NCBI RefSeq assembly: GCF_050717515.1
Contig: NZ_JBOITL010000042.1
Coordinates: 124,001 to 188,000, forward strand
DNA length: 64,000 bases
From: Clostridium_AD sp050717515
GTDB taxonomy: Bacteria; Bacillota; Clostridia; Clostridiales; Clostridiaceae
Reading direction: 5' to 3'
Translations under genes and position numbers: made by a program
In this document: in pieces, positions 1 to 9,377 of the stretch
Layout of the letters: each line of letters opens with the position of its first letter
How positions within the stretch are numbered: the stretch's first letter is position 1
The notes under the pieces: generated by a model
Seen by the model: the letters and a program-made list of their open reading frames with translations, nothing else
Database searches by the model: none
Told to the model about the DNA's origin: nothing

Positions 1-1
1 T

Positions 2-316
2 TTATCTTTTTTACTTATTCTTATAGAAAAAGATAGAATAATGTATACTGAAGAAAAGCTTAAAGAAATGGAAAAAATCCACTTAGAGCGTAATAATACA
101 CTATTAGTGGAGGTTGTAACAGTAATACCACTTGAAGATTCTCAAAAAGAAAACTTGCGTACTAAATTATTTAAAATGTATGATAAGAATATTATCTTTC
201 ATGAAAAATTAGATAAAAAAATTATAGGCGGAGTATATATTAGGGTTGGCGATGACGTTATTGATGGTACAATAAAAAACAAATTAGAAGAAATGAAAAG
301 AATAATGTTTAAATAG
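2..316 (+). CDS. atpH: ATP synthase F1 subunit delta (3' part)
   Basis: The reading frame is open to the left window edge, so this is the C-terminal 104 residues of a gene that begins upstream. The delta subunit joins the F1 head to the membrane stalk of the F-type ATP synthase. The visible segment has the family's C-terminal pattern: a VEVVTVIPLEDSQKENL stretch followed by an IIGGVYIRVGDDVIDGTI strand-turn-strand, and it ends in a short helix. The stop lies 15 bases before the atpA start, and the order delta-alpha-gamma-beta-epsilon is the standard atp operon order. The ATG at 41 is only an internal methionine. Confidence 0.93.
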   Translation, partial: LSFLLILIEKDRIMYTEEKLKEMEKIHLERNNTLLVEVVTVIPLEDSQKENLRTKLFKMYDKNIIFHEKLDKKIIGGVYIRVGDDVIDGTIKNKLEEMKRIMFK

Positions 317-331
317 AATAGAGGTGAGTTT

Positions 332-1849
332 ATGAATATAAAACCAGAAGAGATAACATCCATAATAAAGAAAGAAATAGAAAGATATGAAAAGAAAATT
401 GACACTGTTGATTCAGGAACCATAATTCAAATAGGTGATGGAATTGCTAGAGTATATGGTTTGGATGACTGCATGGAAGGTGAACTTTTAGAGTTTCCTA
501 ATGGAATATATGGTATGGCCCTGAATTTAGAACAAGACAATGTTGGATGTGTGCTACTTGGAAGCGGAGAAGGCATCAAAGAAGGTGACGTAGTAAAGAG
601 AAGTGGCAAAGTAGTTGAAGTTCCCGTTGGAGAAGCCTTAATAGGAAGAGTTGTAAATTCTCTAGGGGTGCCAATAGATGGTAAGGGTCCAGTTAAGACT
701 ACAGAGACAAGACCAGTAGAAGTAGACGCACCTGGAGTTATTGAAAGACAATCCGTTAAAGTACCTCTTCAAACAGGGATAAAAGCAATAGACTCTATGG
801 TACCAATTGGACGAGGACAAAGAGAACTTATAATTGGAGATAGGCAAACAGGTAAGACAGCCTTAACTATAGACACTATTTTAAATCAAAAAGGTAAAGA
901 TGTTGTATGCATATATGTTGCCATTGGTCAAAAACAATCTACTGTTGCACATATTGTTAACACTTTATCTGAAATGGGAGCCTTAGATTATACAATAGTT
1001 GTAGCATCTACAGCTTCTCATTCAGCTCCACTTCAGTATTTGGCACCTTATGCCGGATGCAGCATGGGAGAATATTTTATGAACAAAGGCAGAGATGTAT
1101 TAATAGTATATGATGATTTATCTAAGCACGCAGTAGCTTATAGAGCAATGTCACTATTACTTCGTAGACCGCCAGGCAGAGAAGCATATCCAGGAGATGT
1201 ATTTTATATCCACTCAAAATTATTAGAAAGAGCAGCAAAACTTTCAGATAAATTAGGTGGGGGATCATTAACTGCTCTTCCTATAATAGAAACTTTAGCA
1301 GGAGATGTTACGTCTTATATACCAACTAATGTTATTTCCATAACTGATGGTCAAATATTTCTTGAGGCGGAACTCTTTCATTCAGGACAAAGGCCCGCTG
1401 TTAATGCTGGAATATCTGTATCAAGAGTTGGTGGGAATGCTCAAACAAAAGCTATGAAACAAGTTACAGGAACTTTAAGGCTAGAACTTGCTCAATATAG
1501 GGAACTTGCAGCTTTTGCGCAATTTGGTACAGATCTTGATCGCGATGCTAAAATGAGACTGGAAAAAGGAAAAAGATTAATTGAAATATTAAAGCAAGAT
1601 CAATATATGCCAGTATCAGTGGAAAATCAAGTTATGATTTTCTTTGCTGGAACTAATAATTATCTTATGGATATTCCAGTACATCAAGTAACCAGATTTG
1701 AAAATGAATTTTTGGAGTACATGGATACACATCATAGAGAAGTAGGTAAAGAAATAGCGGATAACGGTAAACTAGATGATAAAATAAAGCAACAACTTAT
1801 TGATTCAATAGAAGAGTTTAAAAAAATATTTTCAATAGAAAAGTATTAA
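332..1849 (+). CDS. atpA: ATP synthase F1 subunit alpha
   Basis: Non-catalytic nucleotide-binding subunit of the F1 head (alpha3beta3). The full length of 505 residues is normal for the family. The N-terminal beta-barrel is followed by the P-loop GDRQTGKT at residues 169-176, and the family signature PAVNAGISVSRVGG lies in the C-terminal half. The start ATG follows GAGGTGAG with good spacing. It is co-transcribed with atpH upstream. A 24-bp palindrome sits between this gene and atpG. Confidence 0.98.
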   Translation: MNIKPEEITSIIKKEIERYEKKIDTVDSGTIIQIGDGIARVYGLDDCMEGELLEFPNGIYGMALNLEQDNVGCVLLGSGEGIKEGDVVKRSGKVVEVPVGEALIGRVVNSLGVPIDGKGPVKTTETRPVEVDAPGVIERQSVKVPLQTGIKAIDSMVPIGRGQRELIIGDRQTGKTALTIDTILNQKGKDVVCIYVAIGQKQSTVAHIVNTLSEMGALDYTIVVASTASHSAPLQYLAPYAGCSMGEYFMNKGRDVLIVYDDLSKHAVAYRAMSLLLRRPPGREAYPGDVFYIHSKLLERAAKLSDKLGGGSLTALPIIETLAGDVTSYIPTNVISITDGQIFLEAELFHSGQRPAVNAGISVSRVGGNAQTKAMKQVTGTLRLELAQYRELAAFAQFGTDLDRDAKMRLEKGKRLIEILKQDQYMPVSVENQVMIFFAGTNNYLMDIPVHQVTRFENEFLEYMDTHHREVGKEIADNGKLDDKIKQQLIDSIEEFKKIFSIEKY

Positions 1850-1902
1850 TTACATTTCGTAAAGAAATAGTTAATACAACACCTTTAGGTGATAATTAAT
1901 TT

Positions 1903-1926
1903 GCCTTCATAATATATTATGAAGGC
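1903..1926 (+). repeat. 24-bp perfect palindrome between atpA and atpG
   Basis: Half-site GCCTTCATAATA is followed immediately by its exact reverse complement, ending just before the atpG ribosome binding site (GGAGGAGAGGTG). There is no T-run after it, so it is not a classical terminator. It would form an RNA hairpin that could influence mRNA stability or atpG translation (inference). Confidence 0.7.
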
Positions 1927-1942
1927 GGAGGAGAGGTGAAAC

Positions 1943-2800
1943 ATGGCAGGTATGGGGCTTCTTGCAATTAAACGAAGAATAAAATCCATAACAAACACTA
2001 CTAAAATCACCAGAGCCATGGGACTTGTCGCCACATCTAAATATAAGAAAATAAGGGAAAAGGTAGATACTAATAATAATTATCTTTATGCGCTTGAGGA
2101 AACTATTAAGCAAATTTGCGATAATTATGAAGATGATAGTATCTATATAAGAGGAAATAATAACAGCAAAAAACTGTATGTTGTATTGACCTCAGACACA
2201 GGTCTCTGTGGTGGTTTTAATTGGTCAGTAGTAAATAAAATTATTGGTAGCTTGAAAAATAGTAAAGAAGATTATAATATAATTATTGTAGGCCAAAAGG
2301 GAAGAATTATATTTAAAAAGCTTAATATTGAAACAGTTGCTGAATACGTTGAAATTTCGGATCCACCTTCTCAAAAGGACGCTACTACTATTATTAATCA
2401 TGCACTTAGCATGTATATAAGTGGTGAAGTGGGTGAAGTTCACATCGTCTATAAAAAGCTAGTTTCAGCACTGAAAAATGAAGTTAAAATTGAAAAGCTA
2501 CTTCCCCTAAGTTTTGATAACAAAGGAAATAATGCTAATAAAGAATATGTAGACATTAGTGCAATAAATGAAAAAACAATGGATGGAGTTATTTCCTTAT
2601 TTCTAAGTAGTAAAATGATCAATTCATTGCTACATTCAAAAGCTAGTGAGCACAGAGCCAGAATGGAGTCGATGGGGTCAGCTACTAACAATGCCAATGA
2701 TATACTTGATAAACTTAATTTAAGTTATAATAGAATTAGACAAAGCGCAATTACACAAGAAATTGCAGAAATAGTTGGAGGAGCAGAAGCTCAAAGGTAA
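1943..2800 (+). CDS. atpG: ATP synthase F1 subunit gamma
   Basis: Central rotating shaft of F1. The protein has 285 residues, normal length. The N-terminal helix carries the conserved IKRRIKSITNTTKITRAM pattern, and the C-terminal helix carries the family signature around NANDILDKLNLSYNRIRQ and ITQEIAEIVGGAEA. The start ATG at 1943 is chosen because GGAGGAGAGGTG lies a few bases upstream. It lies 93 bases after atpA (an unusually large gap for this operon, with a hairpin in it) and 15 bases before atpD. Confidence 0.97.
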   Translation: MAGMGLLAIKRRIKSITNTTKITRAMGLVATSKYKKIREKVDTNNNYLYALEETIKQICDNYEDDSIYIRGNNNSKKLYVVLTSDTGLCGGFNWSVVNKIIGSLKNSKEDYNIIIVGQKGRIIFKKLNIETVAEYVEISDPPSQKDATTIINHALSMYISGEVGEVHIVYKKLVSALKNEVKIEKLLPLSFDNKGNNANKEYVDISAINEKTMDGVISLFLSSKMINSLLHSKASEHRARMESMGSATNNANDILDKLNLSYNRIRQSAITQEIAEIVGGAEAQR

Positions 2801-2815
2801 AAAGGAGAGAAAATA

Positions 2816-4213
2816 ATGCCAGGACATATCGGAAAAGTAGTTCAAATAATAGGCCCTGTTATAGACATAAAGTTTGACTCAGATAGTCTTCCTAATATAT
2901 ACAACAGTATTGAAATTCAAATGGACGACAGGGTAGTTGTAGCTGAGGTTGAGCAACATATTGGTGATGATATTATTAGAGCAGTGGCTATGGAAAGCAC
3001 TGAAGGTTTAAGGAGAGGGCTTGAGGCTCTTGACACAGGCAATCCAATAACAGTGCCAGTTGGAAATGTAGTGCTGGGAAGGTTATTCAATGTTCTTGGA
3101 AAGCCTATGGATGAAATGGGAGACGTTAAAGTAGATACATATATGCCTATTCACAGATTAGCCCCAACTTTTGAGGAACAGTCTGTTGAACCTGAGGTGT
3201 TTGAAACAGGGATTAAGGTAATAGATTTAATAGCGCCCTATCAAAAAGGTGGAAAAATTGGTCTTTTTGGTGGAGCAGGAGTGGGGAAAACTGTCCTTAT
3301 TCAAGAACTTATGAATAATATTGCGAAAGAACATAATGGACTTTCGGTATTTACCGGAGTGGGTGAGCGAACTCGTGAAGGTAATGACCTTTATAATGAA
3401 ATGAAAGAATCAGGAGTTATATCGAAAACAGCTTTAGTGTTTGGTCAGATGAATGAGCCGCCTGGAGCTAGAATGAGAGTTGCATTAACTGGTCTTACTA
3501 TGTCAGAGTATTTTAGAGATCATGGGCAAGATGTACTATTATTCATAGATAATATATTTAGATTTACACAGGCTGGTTCAGAAGTATCTGCGCTACTTGG
3601 CAGAATACCAAGTGCTGTTGGTTATCAACCAACACTTGCGACAGAAATGGGGGAATTACAAGAACGAATTACCTCAACAAAGCAAGGATCTATTACATCA
3701 GTTCAGGCTGTATATGTACCGGCAGATGATTTAACAGATCCGGCTCCGGCTACTACATTCAGTCATCTTGATGCTACTACAGTGCTATCTCGAGGAATAG
3801 TTGAACTTGGAATTTATCCAGCAGTAGATCCACTAGAATCTACTTCAACAATGCTTGATCCTAGAATAATTGGTAGAGAACATTATGATGTTACAATAAA
3901 AGTTCGACATATTCTTGAAAGATATAAAGAACTTCAAGATATTATTGCAATATTAGGGCTAGATGAATTATCAGAAGAAGATAAAGTAGTGGTACTAAGA
4001 GCTAGAAAAGTTCAAAGATTTTTATCACAACCATTTACTGTAGCTGAGCAATTTACGGGAATGAAGGGCAAATTTGTACCCGTAAAAGAAACAGTAAGGG
4101 GATTTAAAGAAATACTTGAAGGCAAGCATGACAAATTACCAGAAGCAGCATTTATGTTTGTTGGAACTATAGAAGAGGCAATAGAAAAAGCAAAAACTAT
4201 GGCTAGTGAATAA
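2816..4213 (+). CDS. atpD: ATP synthase F1 subunit beta
   Basis: Catalytic subunit of F1. The 465-residue length is normal. The P-loop GGAGVGKT is at residues 152-159, followed by the GVGERTREGNDL motif with the catalytic Glu, the Walker B region DVLLFIDNIFRFTQAGSEV, and the DELSEEDK segment (DELSEED-type motif) near the C-terminus. The start follows AAGGAGAG. All key residues are present, so the complex should be functional. Confidence 0.98.
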   Translation: MPGHIGKVVQIIGPVIDIKFDSDSLPNIYNSIEIQMDDRVVVAEVEQHIGDDIIRAVAMESTEGLRRGLEALDTGNPITVPVGNVVLGRLFNVLGKPMDEMGDVKVDTYMPIHRLAPTFEEQSVEPEVFETGIKVIDLIAPYQKGGKIGLFGGAGVGKTVLIQELMNNIAKEHNGLSVFTGVGERTREGNDLYNEMKESGVISKTALVFGQMNEPPGARMRVALTGLTMSEYFRDHGQDVLLFIDNIFRFTQAGSEVSALLGRIPSAVGYQPTLATEMGELQERITSTKQGSITSVQAVYVPADDLTDPAPATTFSHLDATTVLSRGIVELGIYPAVDPLESTSTMLDPRIIGREHYDVTIKVRHILERYKELQDIIAILGLDELSEEDKVVVLRARKVQRFLSQPFTVAEQFTGMKGKFVPVKETVRGFKEILEGKHDKLPEAAFMFVGTIEEAIEKAKTMASE

Positions 4214-4256
4214 GGCGTTTTTAAGAATATGCACCTAGAAAGGTCAGTGTTTTTAT

Positions 4257-4655
4257 ATGGAAAAAAGTATAAAACTAACTATACTTACCCCTGAAAAGGA
4301 GTTTTATAGTGGCGAAATCCTTAGGCTGAACACGGAAGGTGAGGATGGGAGATTTGGTATCCTTGCGAATCATGTTCCTATGGTATCCACATTAAAACCA
4401 ACAGTTACAACATTTACAGATTTATCTGGTAAAGAATTAAAAGCTTTTACATCAACAGGAACTTTAAGGGTATATCTGGGTAAGGTAGAAATATTATGCA
4501 GTGCCTGCGAATGGCCGGAAGATATAGATGTTTTAAGAGTAGAAAAGGCTAAGGAAAGAGCAGAAGAAAGATTACTTAATAAGGATGGTGTCGATGTTAA
4601 AAGAGCAGAAAATGCTATTTTAAGATCCCTTATGAGAATAAAGACAAAAGAATAG
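4257..4655 (+). CDS. atpC: ATP synthase F1 subunit epsilon
   Basis: Small subunit of the rotor that links gamma to the c-ring and can inhibit ATP hydrolysis. The 132 residues comprise an N-terminal beta-sandwich (typical LTPEKEFYSGEI and GRFGILANHVPMVSTL stretches) and a C-terminal two-helix region (AKERAEERL and later). It is the last gene of the operon, and a strong intrinsic terminator follows immediately. Confidence 0.96.
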   Translation: MEKSIKLTILTPEKEFYSGEILRLNTEGEDGRFGILANHVPMVSTLKPTVTTFTDLSGKELKAFTSTGTLRVYLGKVEILCSACEWPEDIDVLRVEKAKERAEERLLNKDGVDVKRAENAILRSLMRIKTKE

Positions 4656-4664
4656 AGAATATAA

Positions 4665-4698
4665 AATGGAGATATTAATTTATCTCCATTTTTTTTTA
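4665..4698 (+). terminator. Intrinsic terminator of the atp operon
   Basis: A 10-bp perfect stem AATGGAGATA/TATCTCCATT with a 6-base loop is followed by a run of Ts, 10 bases after the atpC stop. Confidence 0.9.
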
Positions 4699-4955
4699 TA
4701 CTTAAAAATGTGGTTAAATTTTTTTAAGCACAATTTCATTGAAATTTTATATATTAATAATATAGTGTATAGATTTATAGTGAAATAAATTGTTAAAATA
4801 CAAAATACCCCTATCCATATGATGAATGGAATAACCCTCTTCACATTTGTGCTGAGGGATGATTTTATTAATAGCAAAATATTTAAAAATCATTATTTAT
4901 AGAATAAAAAAATAAATTATGGTCAACAATTTAATTGAAGGGTAGGGGGATAAAA

Positions 4956-5675
4956 ATGAAAAGAAAAAGAATTGCACTTTTGTGTATAGTATTGTGCCAA
5001 ATTATCTTGCAAATTAATGTTATATTTTCAAATGCACAGGAGAAGGTCAATTTATTTGACCAAATATTATTAGAAACTAAAAGCAAAACTGTAGAATATG
5101 GATTGAAAACATCTTTTAAAACTGAGGAAGACCCAAAAGAAGTTTGTAACTATTTAATCCGAAATTTAGGATTTGATAGTAGTGGAATAAAATTAAATGT
5201 TTATGAAAAAGAAGATTCGTATTGTATAGATTTTTCAAATAAAGATGTTAAGGGTTATATAGAAGCCATAAAATACAATAATGAAGATGATATAACAATA
5301 AACATAAGCAAAACAGATAATGAAAATGGGTTAGAATCTCTTAGAAATAAAGTTGCTCAGGCTATTGGAAGTAGAGGTGAAAATATTAAATATTTTCAAT
5401 ACTTGAAGGCAGAAATGCCAGAGAATATTGTAAATGTAGGCAATGAAGACATTTATGGTGTTAATGAAAGGATAATAAAAATTTTAAAATCTCATGGAAC
5501 GTGCAATATTGAGACTGTAAGTATAAATAATGGACTAAGTACTATAGCATATACAAAAAAGTATGCTAGCAAGGTAAACAATAACAAGTTAATAGATTTT
5601 AATTATGCTGTATGTAATTATTCATCTGGCAGGCATATTATCATCGGCACACCTGAAATAATTACAACTTATTAA
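4956..5675 (+). CDS. YwmB-like exported protein (TATA-box-binding-like fold family)
   Basis: 239-residue predicted exported protein. The N-terminus has Lys/Arg residues followed by a hydrophobic segment (IALLCIVLCQIILQINVIF), consistent with a signal peptide or N-terminal anchor. The rest is a soluble domain without recognisable catalytic motifs. It sits just upstream of murA, as ywmB does in Bacillus, and its length and composition fit that family; that assignment is by synteny and general resemblance. The start is the ATG at 4956, not an upstream TTG, because the purine-rich GGTAGGGGGA lies 5 bases before it. Function unknown. Confidence 0.7.
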   Translation: MKRKRIALLCIVLCQIILQINVIFSNAQEKVNLFDQILLETKSKTVEYGLKTSFKTEEDPKEVCNYLIRNLGFDSSGIKLNVYEKEDSYCIDFSNKDVKGYIEAIKYNNEDDITINISKTDNENGLESLRNKVAQAIGSRGENIKYFQYLKAEMPENIVNVGNEDIYGVNERIIKILKSHGTCNIETVSINNGLSTIAYTKKYASKVNNNKLIDFNYAVCNYSSGRHIIIGTPEIITTY

Positions 5676-5702
5676 AAACTAACAATATAATGGAGGAAAA
5701 AA

Positions 5703-6962
5703 ATGGATAAATTAGTTATAAAAGGTGGGAAAAAATTACAAGGTGAAGTCAATATTAGTTCAGCTAAAAATTCAGTGCTTCCTATACTTGTAGCAACTAT
5801 ATTGAACGGCAATAATTGTACCATTGAAAATGCGCCTATGCTTGAAGATGTATTTGTAATTTGTGAAGTACTGAAATCTCTTAAAGCAAATGTTAGTATA
5901 GATAGGTTAAATAAAAAGGTGAAAATTAATACTGCCAATCTATTTGATAATGATGCTAACGATGAATTAGTAAGAAAAATGAGGGCATCTTTTTTAATAA
6001 TGGGACCCATGCTTGGAAGATTTGGAACTTTCAAGATTTCACTACCCGGGGGATGCAATATTGGAACAAGGCCAATTGATCTTCATTTAAAAGGACTCGC
6101 AGCACTTGGAGCAGATATATCAGTAGGCCACGGGTATGTGGAAGCAAAAGCAAAAAAACTAAGAGGCAGCAACATATACTTAGATTATCCTTCAGTAGGC
6201 GCTACAGAAAATATAATGATGGCGGCAACGCTTGCAGATGGTGAAACGGTAATAGGAAATGCAGCTGAAGAGCCTGAAATTGTAGATTTAGCAAGATTTC
6301 TAAGGGCTATGGGAGCACAAATAAGTGGTGAAGGAACAGACACTATAAGGATTTCAGGGGTTAAAGATTTTAAGGAGGTTGTTTATAAGCCTATATATGA
6401 CAGAATTGAAGCGGGTACATTTATGATAACTGCTGCAATGACAAAGAGCCTAATTAAAATAAATGGTGCTGATGAGGTTCATTTAAAACCGATAATAGCA
6501 AAGCTTACAGAAATGGGAGTTGCAATGGAGATTAATAAAAACAGCATAATAGTTGACGGAAGGAAAAAGCTAAACCCCGTAGATATAAAAACTATGCCAT
6601 ACCCTGGATTTCCTACAGATATGCAAGCTCAGATGATGAGTTTATTATGTACTGTAAAAGGTACAAGTATAATTACGGAAACTATATTTGAAAACAGGTT
6701 TATGCAAGCCGTAGAACTCAAGAGAATGGGAGCAAATATAAGAATAGATGGTAGAAGTGCTGTAATAGAAGGTATAGACACATTTACAGGTTCGGAAGTC
6801 ACAGCTACAGATTTAAGAGCAGGAGCAGCACTAATACTAGCAGGACTTACTGCAGAGGGGTCAACTACAATAAGCGATATATATCATATTGATAGGGGCT
6901 ATGTTTCTATTGAACAGAAATTAAAGGGATTAGGTGCAGATATAGAAAGGGTGAGTTCTTAA
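5703..6962 (+). CDS. murA: UDP-N-acetylglucosamine 1-carboxyvinyltransferase
   Basis: First committed enzyme of peptidoglycan synthesis: transfers enolpyruvate from PEP to UDP-GlcNAc in the cytoplasm. The 419 residues are typical. The KNSVLPIL substrate-binding segment is near the N-terminus. The catalytic loop PGGCNIGTRP carries the PEP-reactive Cys118, so the fosfomycin-target Cys is intact. The TMPYPGFPTDMQAQ motif is in the second domain. It is preceded by GGAGGAAAAAATG. Clostridia often carry two murA copies; only this one is in the window. Confidence 0.97.
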   Translation: MDKLVIKGGKKLQGEVNISSAKNSVLPILVATILNGNNCTIENAPMLEDVFVICEVLKSLKANVSIDRLNKKVKINTANLFDNDANDELVRKMRASFLIMGPMLGRFGTFKISLPGGCNIGTRPIDLHLKGLAALGADISVGHGYVEAKAKKLRGSNIYLDYPSVGATENIMMAATLADGETVIGNAAEEPEIVDLARFLRAMGAQISGEGTDTIRISGVKDFKEVVYKPIYDRIEAGTFMITAAMTKSLIKINGADEVHLKPIIAKLTEMGVAMEINKNSIIVDGRKKLNPVDIKTMPYPGFPTDMQAQMMSLLCTVKGTSIITETIFENRFMQAVELKRMGANIRIDGRSAVIEGIDTFTGSEVTATDLRAGAALILAGLTAEGSTTISDIYHIDRGYVSIEQKLKGLGADIERVSS

Positions 6963-7043
6963 AAACACTGGGGAAATTAAATTATAATGATAGATGTAGC
7001 TAATATTATGGCTGCAAAGGTGATAAGTTAATATGAAATTTAT

Positions 7044-7085
7044 AGAATTGAGATATAAGTTATTAATATATTTCAATTCTTTATT
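7044..7085 (+). terminator. Hairpin after murA, probable weak terminator
   Basis: A 14-bp stem (AGAATTGAGATATA with TATATTTCAATTCT, one G.U pair) and a 9-base loop are followed by TTATTTATG. The T-tract is imperfect. Confidence 0.5.
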
Positions 7086-7209
7086 TATGATTAATATTTT
7101 CTTGATTTTTTTATTCATTAGGGAATTAGAATTTTGAAAAAAGTAATATTATTTATATTTATTTAATATGTATAAAGTAATATTTATTTTATAACGAGAG
7201 GAGAAAAGA

Positions 7210-8253
7210 ATGAGAAGAGTTTTTATTACGGTACATTTGAAAAACTTCTTTCTATTAAGCATTGCATTTATTTCTTTTATAGTTATAGCTTCTGTGTTAA
7301 TAGTTGGAGTAGGGGATAATAAAAGCTTAAATAAAAGTAAAAACTCTATAATTAAATCAGAAGAATATAAAAATCTTAATAAAAGCGTCTCACTTTCCCA
7401 AATTTCTAAAATTAAAGTGTTCATATCAAAGGAAAACAAAACAAAAGAAATCAGTTTAGAAGAATACATTACTGGAGTTGTTGCAGCCGAAATGCCTGCA
7501 GGATTTGAGATAGATGCTTTAAAAGCCCAAGCAGTGGCTGCTAGGACTTACGCATTAGCTCATGTTACTGAATTAGGTGGAATACTATGCAAAAATGCTA
7601 ATGGAGCAAATTTATGCGATACAGTTCACTGTCAGGTATACACCACGAAAGAAGAGCGTATAAAAATATGGGCTAAGGATGGCGAAAAATATTGGGATAA
7701 GATTAAGAAGGCGGTGGTTGGAACACAAGGACAAGTTTTAACCTATAACAACAGATTGGTAATGGAGCCTTATTATTTTGCAACTAGCAGTGGCAAAACT
7801 GAAAATTCTGAGGATGTATTTAGCAATAGTATACCTTATTTAAGGAGTGTAGAAAGTCCGGGTGAAGAAGGAACAAAAAATTTTAAAAGCATTAAAATTT
7901 TTGGATACAATGAGCTAAGTCAGATTATAAATAGCAATTATAATAATGCTAAGGTAACCTCAGCTAGCATAAAAAAACAAATAGCAGTAATTGATAGGAC
8001 GGAGGCAGGAAGTGTTAAAAACATTAAAATAGGGAGCATAACAATGACAGGCAGTAAATTTAGAACTATGTTAGACCTTAAATCATCAAATTTTGAAATA
8101 GTGTTTAATTTAAAAAATGTAGAAATAAACTGCACTGGATATGGTCATGGTGTAGGAATGAGCCAATGGGGTGCAAATGCTATGGCTAAGGAAGGGAAAG
8201 ATTATATTAAAATATTAAATCATTACTATAATGGAACTGTTATATCTAAATGA
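7210..8253 (+). CDS. spoIID: Stage II sporulation protein D (peptidoglycan lytic transglycosylase)
   Basis: Membrane-anchored cell wall hydrolase that acts with SpoIIM and SpoIIP in engulfment during sporulation. The 347 residues begin with a cytosolic Lys/Arg segment and one transmembrane helix (FFLLSIAFISFIVIASVLIVGV). The SpoIID domain follows, with LEEYITGVVAAEMPAGFEIDALKAQAVAARTYA-type sequence including the catalytic Glu of the AAEMP motif, and a C-terminal GYGHGVGMSQWGA motif. The position after murA and before spoIIQ matches Bacillus gene order. The start follows GAGAGGAGAAAAGA. Confidence 0.95.
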   Translation: MRRVFITVHLKNFFLLSIAFISFIVIASVLIVGVGDNKSLNKSKNSIIKSEEYKNLNKSVSLSQISKIKVFISKENKTKEISLEEYITGVVAAEMPAGFEIDALKAQAVAARTYALAHVTELGGILCKNANGANLCDTVHCQVYTTKEERIKIWAKDGEKYWDKIKKAVVGTQGQVLTYNNRLVMEPYYFATSSGKTENSEDVFSNSIPYLRSVESPGEEGTKNFKSIKIFGYNELSQIINSNYNNAKVTSASIKKQIAVIDRTEAGSVKNIKIGSITMTGSKFRTMLDLKSSNFEIVFNLKNVEINCTGYGHGVGMSQWGANAMAKEGKDYIKILNHYYNGTVISK

Positions 8254-8264
8254 AAAATTACAAT

Positions 8265-8310
8265 AATAAGCTAGTTAACTTTTTTGCGAAGGATAACTAG
8301 CTTATTTTTT
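8265..8310 (+). terminator. Intrinsic terminator after spoIID
   Basis: Stem AATAAGCTAGTTA/TAACTAGCTTATT (13 bp) with a 16-base loop, followed by TTTTTT. Confidence 0.88.
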
Positions 8311-8477
8311 ATAATGATTTTAAAAAAAGTAAAAAAATGTTAAATTAGGGCTATATTTTAATTTATAAAACATAAATTTGAAAAAGTATAATAAAAATGT
8401 GAAATAATTTGAAAAAAATTTATAAAATATGTATGTTTTATTACAATATGGACAAAAATACAAATGGAGGTGTTTGT

Positions 8478-9257
8478 ATGGATAAAAGAGCAAACAATAA
8501 GGCATTAAACTTTTTCAAGAAGGAGGGCTTCTATGTAGTTTTATTTATTTGTTTATGTATAGTGGCTACAGTAGCAACTATAACGGCAGGTAATAATAAA
8601 AAACAAGCAAGCAAGCAAGAAGCAATTCAAAAGGAACAAGCAAATGCAGGAGACGTTTTGAAAGAACAAGAAAAACAATATCAAGACGCTCTTCAAGTAA
8701 AAAAAGAAAAATTGGCTAAGACTGAGGTGCTTAAACCAGTACCTAATATTCAAAAGGGTACAACTGGAAATTTAACGGCACCTGTTTCTAAATCAGTTAA
8801 TGCTACATTTGCAAAACCTGTAGCTAATGGATTGCTTGCAAGAGCATATTCAAAAGATATTGATCCAGTTGTGTGGAAGACTGATGGAAGCTATAGAACT
8901 AACTTAGGTGTTGATATTCAAGCAAAGATAGGCGAGCCAGTTCTATCAGTTATGGATGGAACAGTTAAAGAGGTTGGAACCGACGTAGCTAAGCAAAAGG
9001 GTAAGATGGTTGTAATAGATCATGGAAATGGCTTTATTACTAAATATTCTAATTTAGATAAAAATATATTAGTAAAAATAAATGATAAAGTCACAAAAAA
9101 ACAGAAAATTGGTTCTGTGGGAAACACTAGTTTAAACTCATATAAGGAAGACTATGGATCTCATCTGCATTTTGAAATTTTGCAAAGTAGTAAGAACGTT
9201 GATCCTGCTAGATATGTAAAATATGAGAAATATCAACCAGTAGCAAAAAAACAATAA
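8478..9257 (+). CDS. spoIIQ: SpoIIQ-like M23/LytM-domain sporulation protein
   Basis: 259-residue protein with one N-terminal transmembrane helix (VVLFICLCIVATVATITA), a Lys/Gln-rich linker and a C-terminal LytM (M23) domain from about residue 120. SpoIIQ is made in the forespore and pairs with the SpoIIIA complex across the engulfing membranes. The start ATG at 8478 has GGAGGTGTTTGT before it; an ORF extension to 8409 has none. In the LytM domain the HLHFE metal motif is present, but the first zinc ligand of the usual HxxxD motif is Asn (NLGVD), so zinc hydrolase activity is doubtful. Synteny between spoIID and spoIIID supports the name. Confidence 0.85.
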   Translation: MDKRANNKALNFFKKEGFYVVLFICLCIVATVATITAGNNKKQASKQEAIQKEQANAGDVLKEQEKQYQDALQVKKEKLAKTEVLKPVPNIQKGTTGNLTAPVSKSVNATFAKPVANGLLARAYSKDIDPVVWKTDGSYRTNLGVDIQAKIGEPVLSVMDGTVKEVGTDVAKQKGKMVVIDHGNGFITKYSNLDKNILVKINDKVTKKQKIGSVGNTSLNSYKEDYGSHLHFEILQSSKNVDPARYVKYEKYQPVAKKQ

Positions 9258-9270
9258 TAAATAACCATAT

Positions 9271-9313
9271 CAATTAGTCATTTTTCCTAAATATATGGCA
9301 AAATGACTAATTG
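9271..9313 (+). repeat. Hairpin between spoIIQ and spoIIID
   Basis: A 14-bp perfect stem CAATTAGTCATTTT/AAAATGACTAATTG with a 15-base loop. No T-tract follows, so it is a weak terminator at best. Confidence 0.5.
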
Positions 9314-9377
9314 GAATGGAATGTAAAAGCAAGTTATTGCATATTTATAAATAGAGAAGGGTCAAGGAGGTAACACT

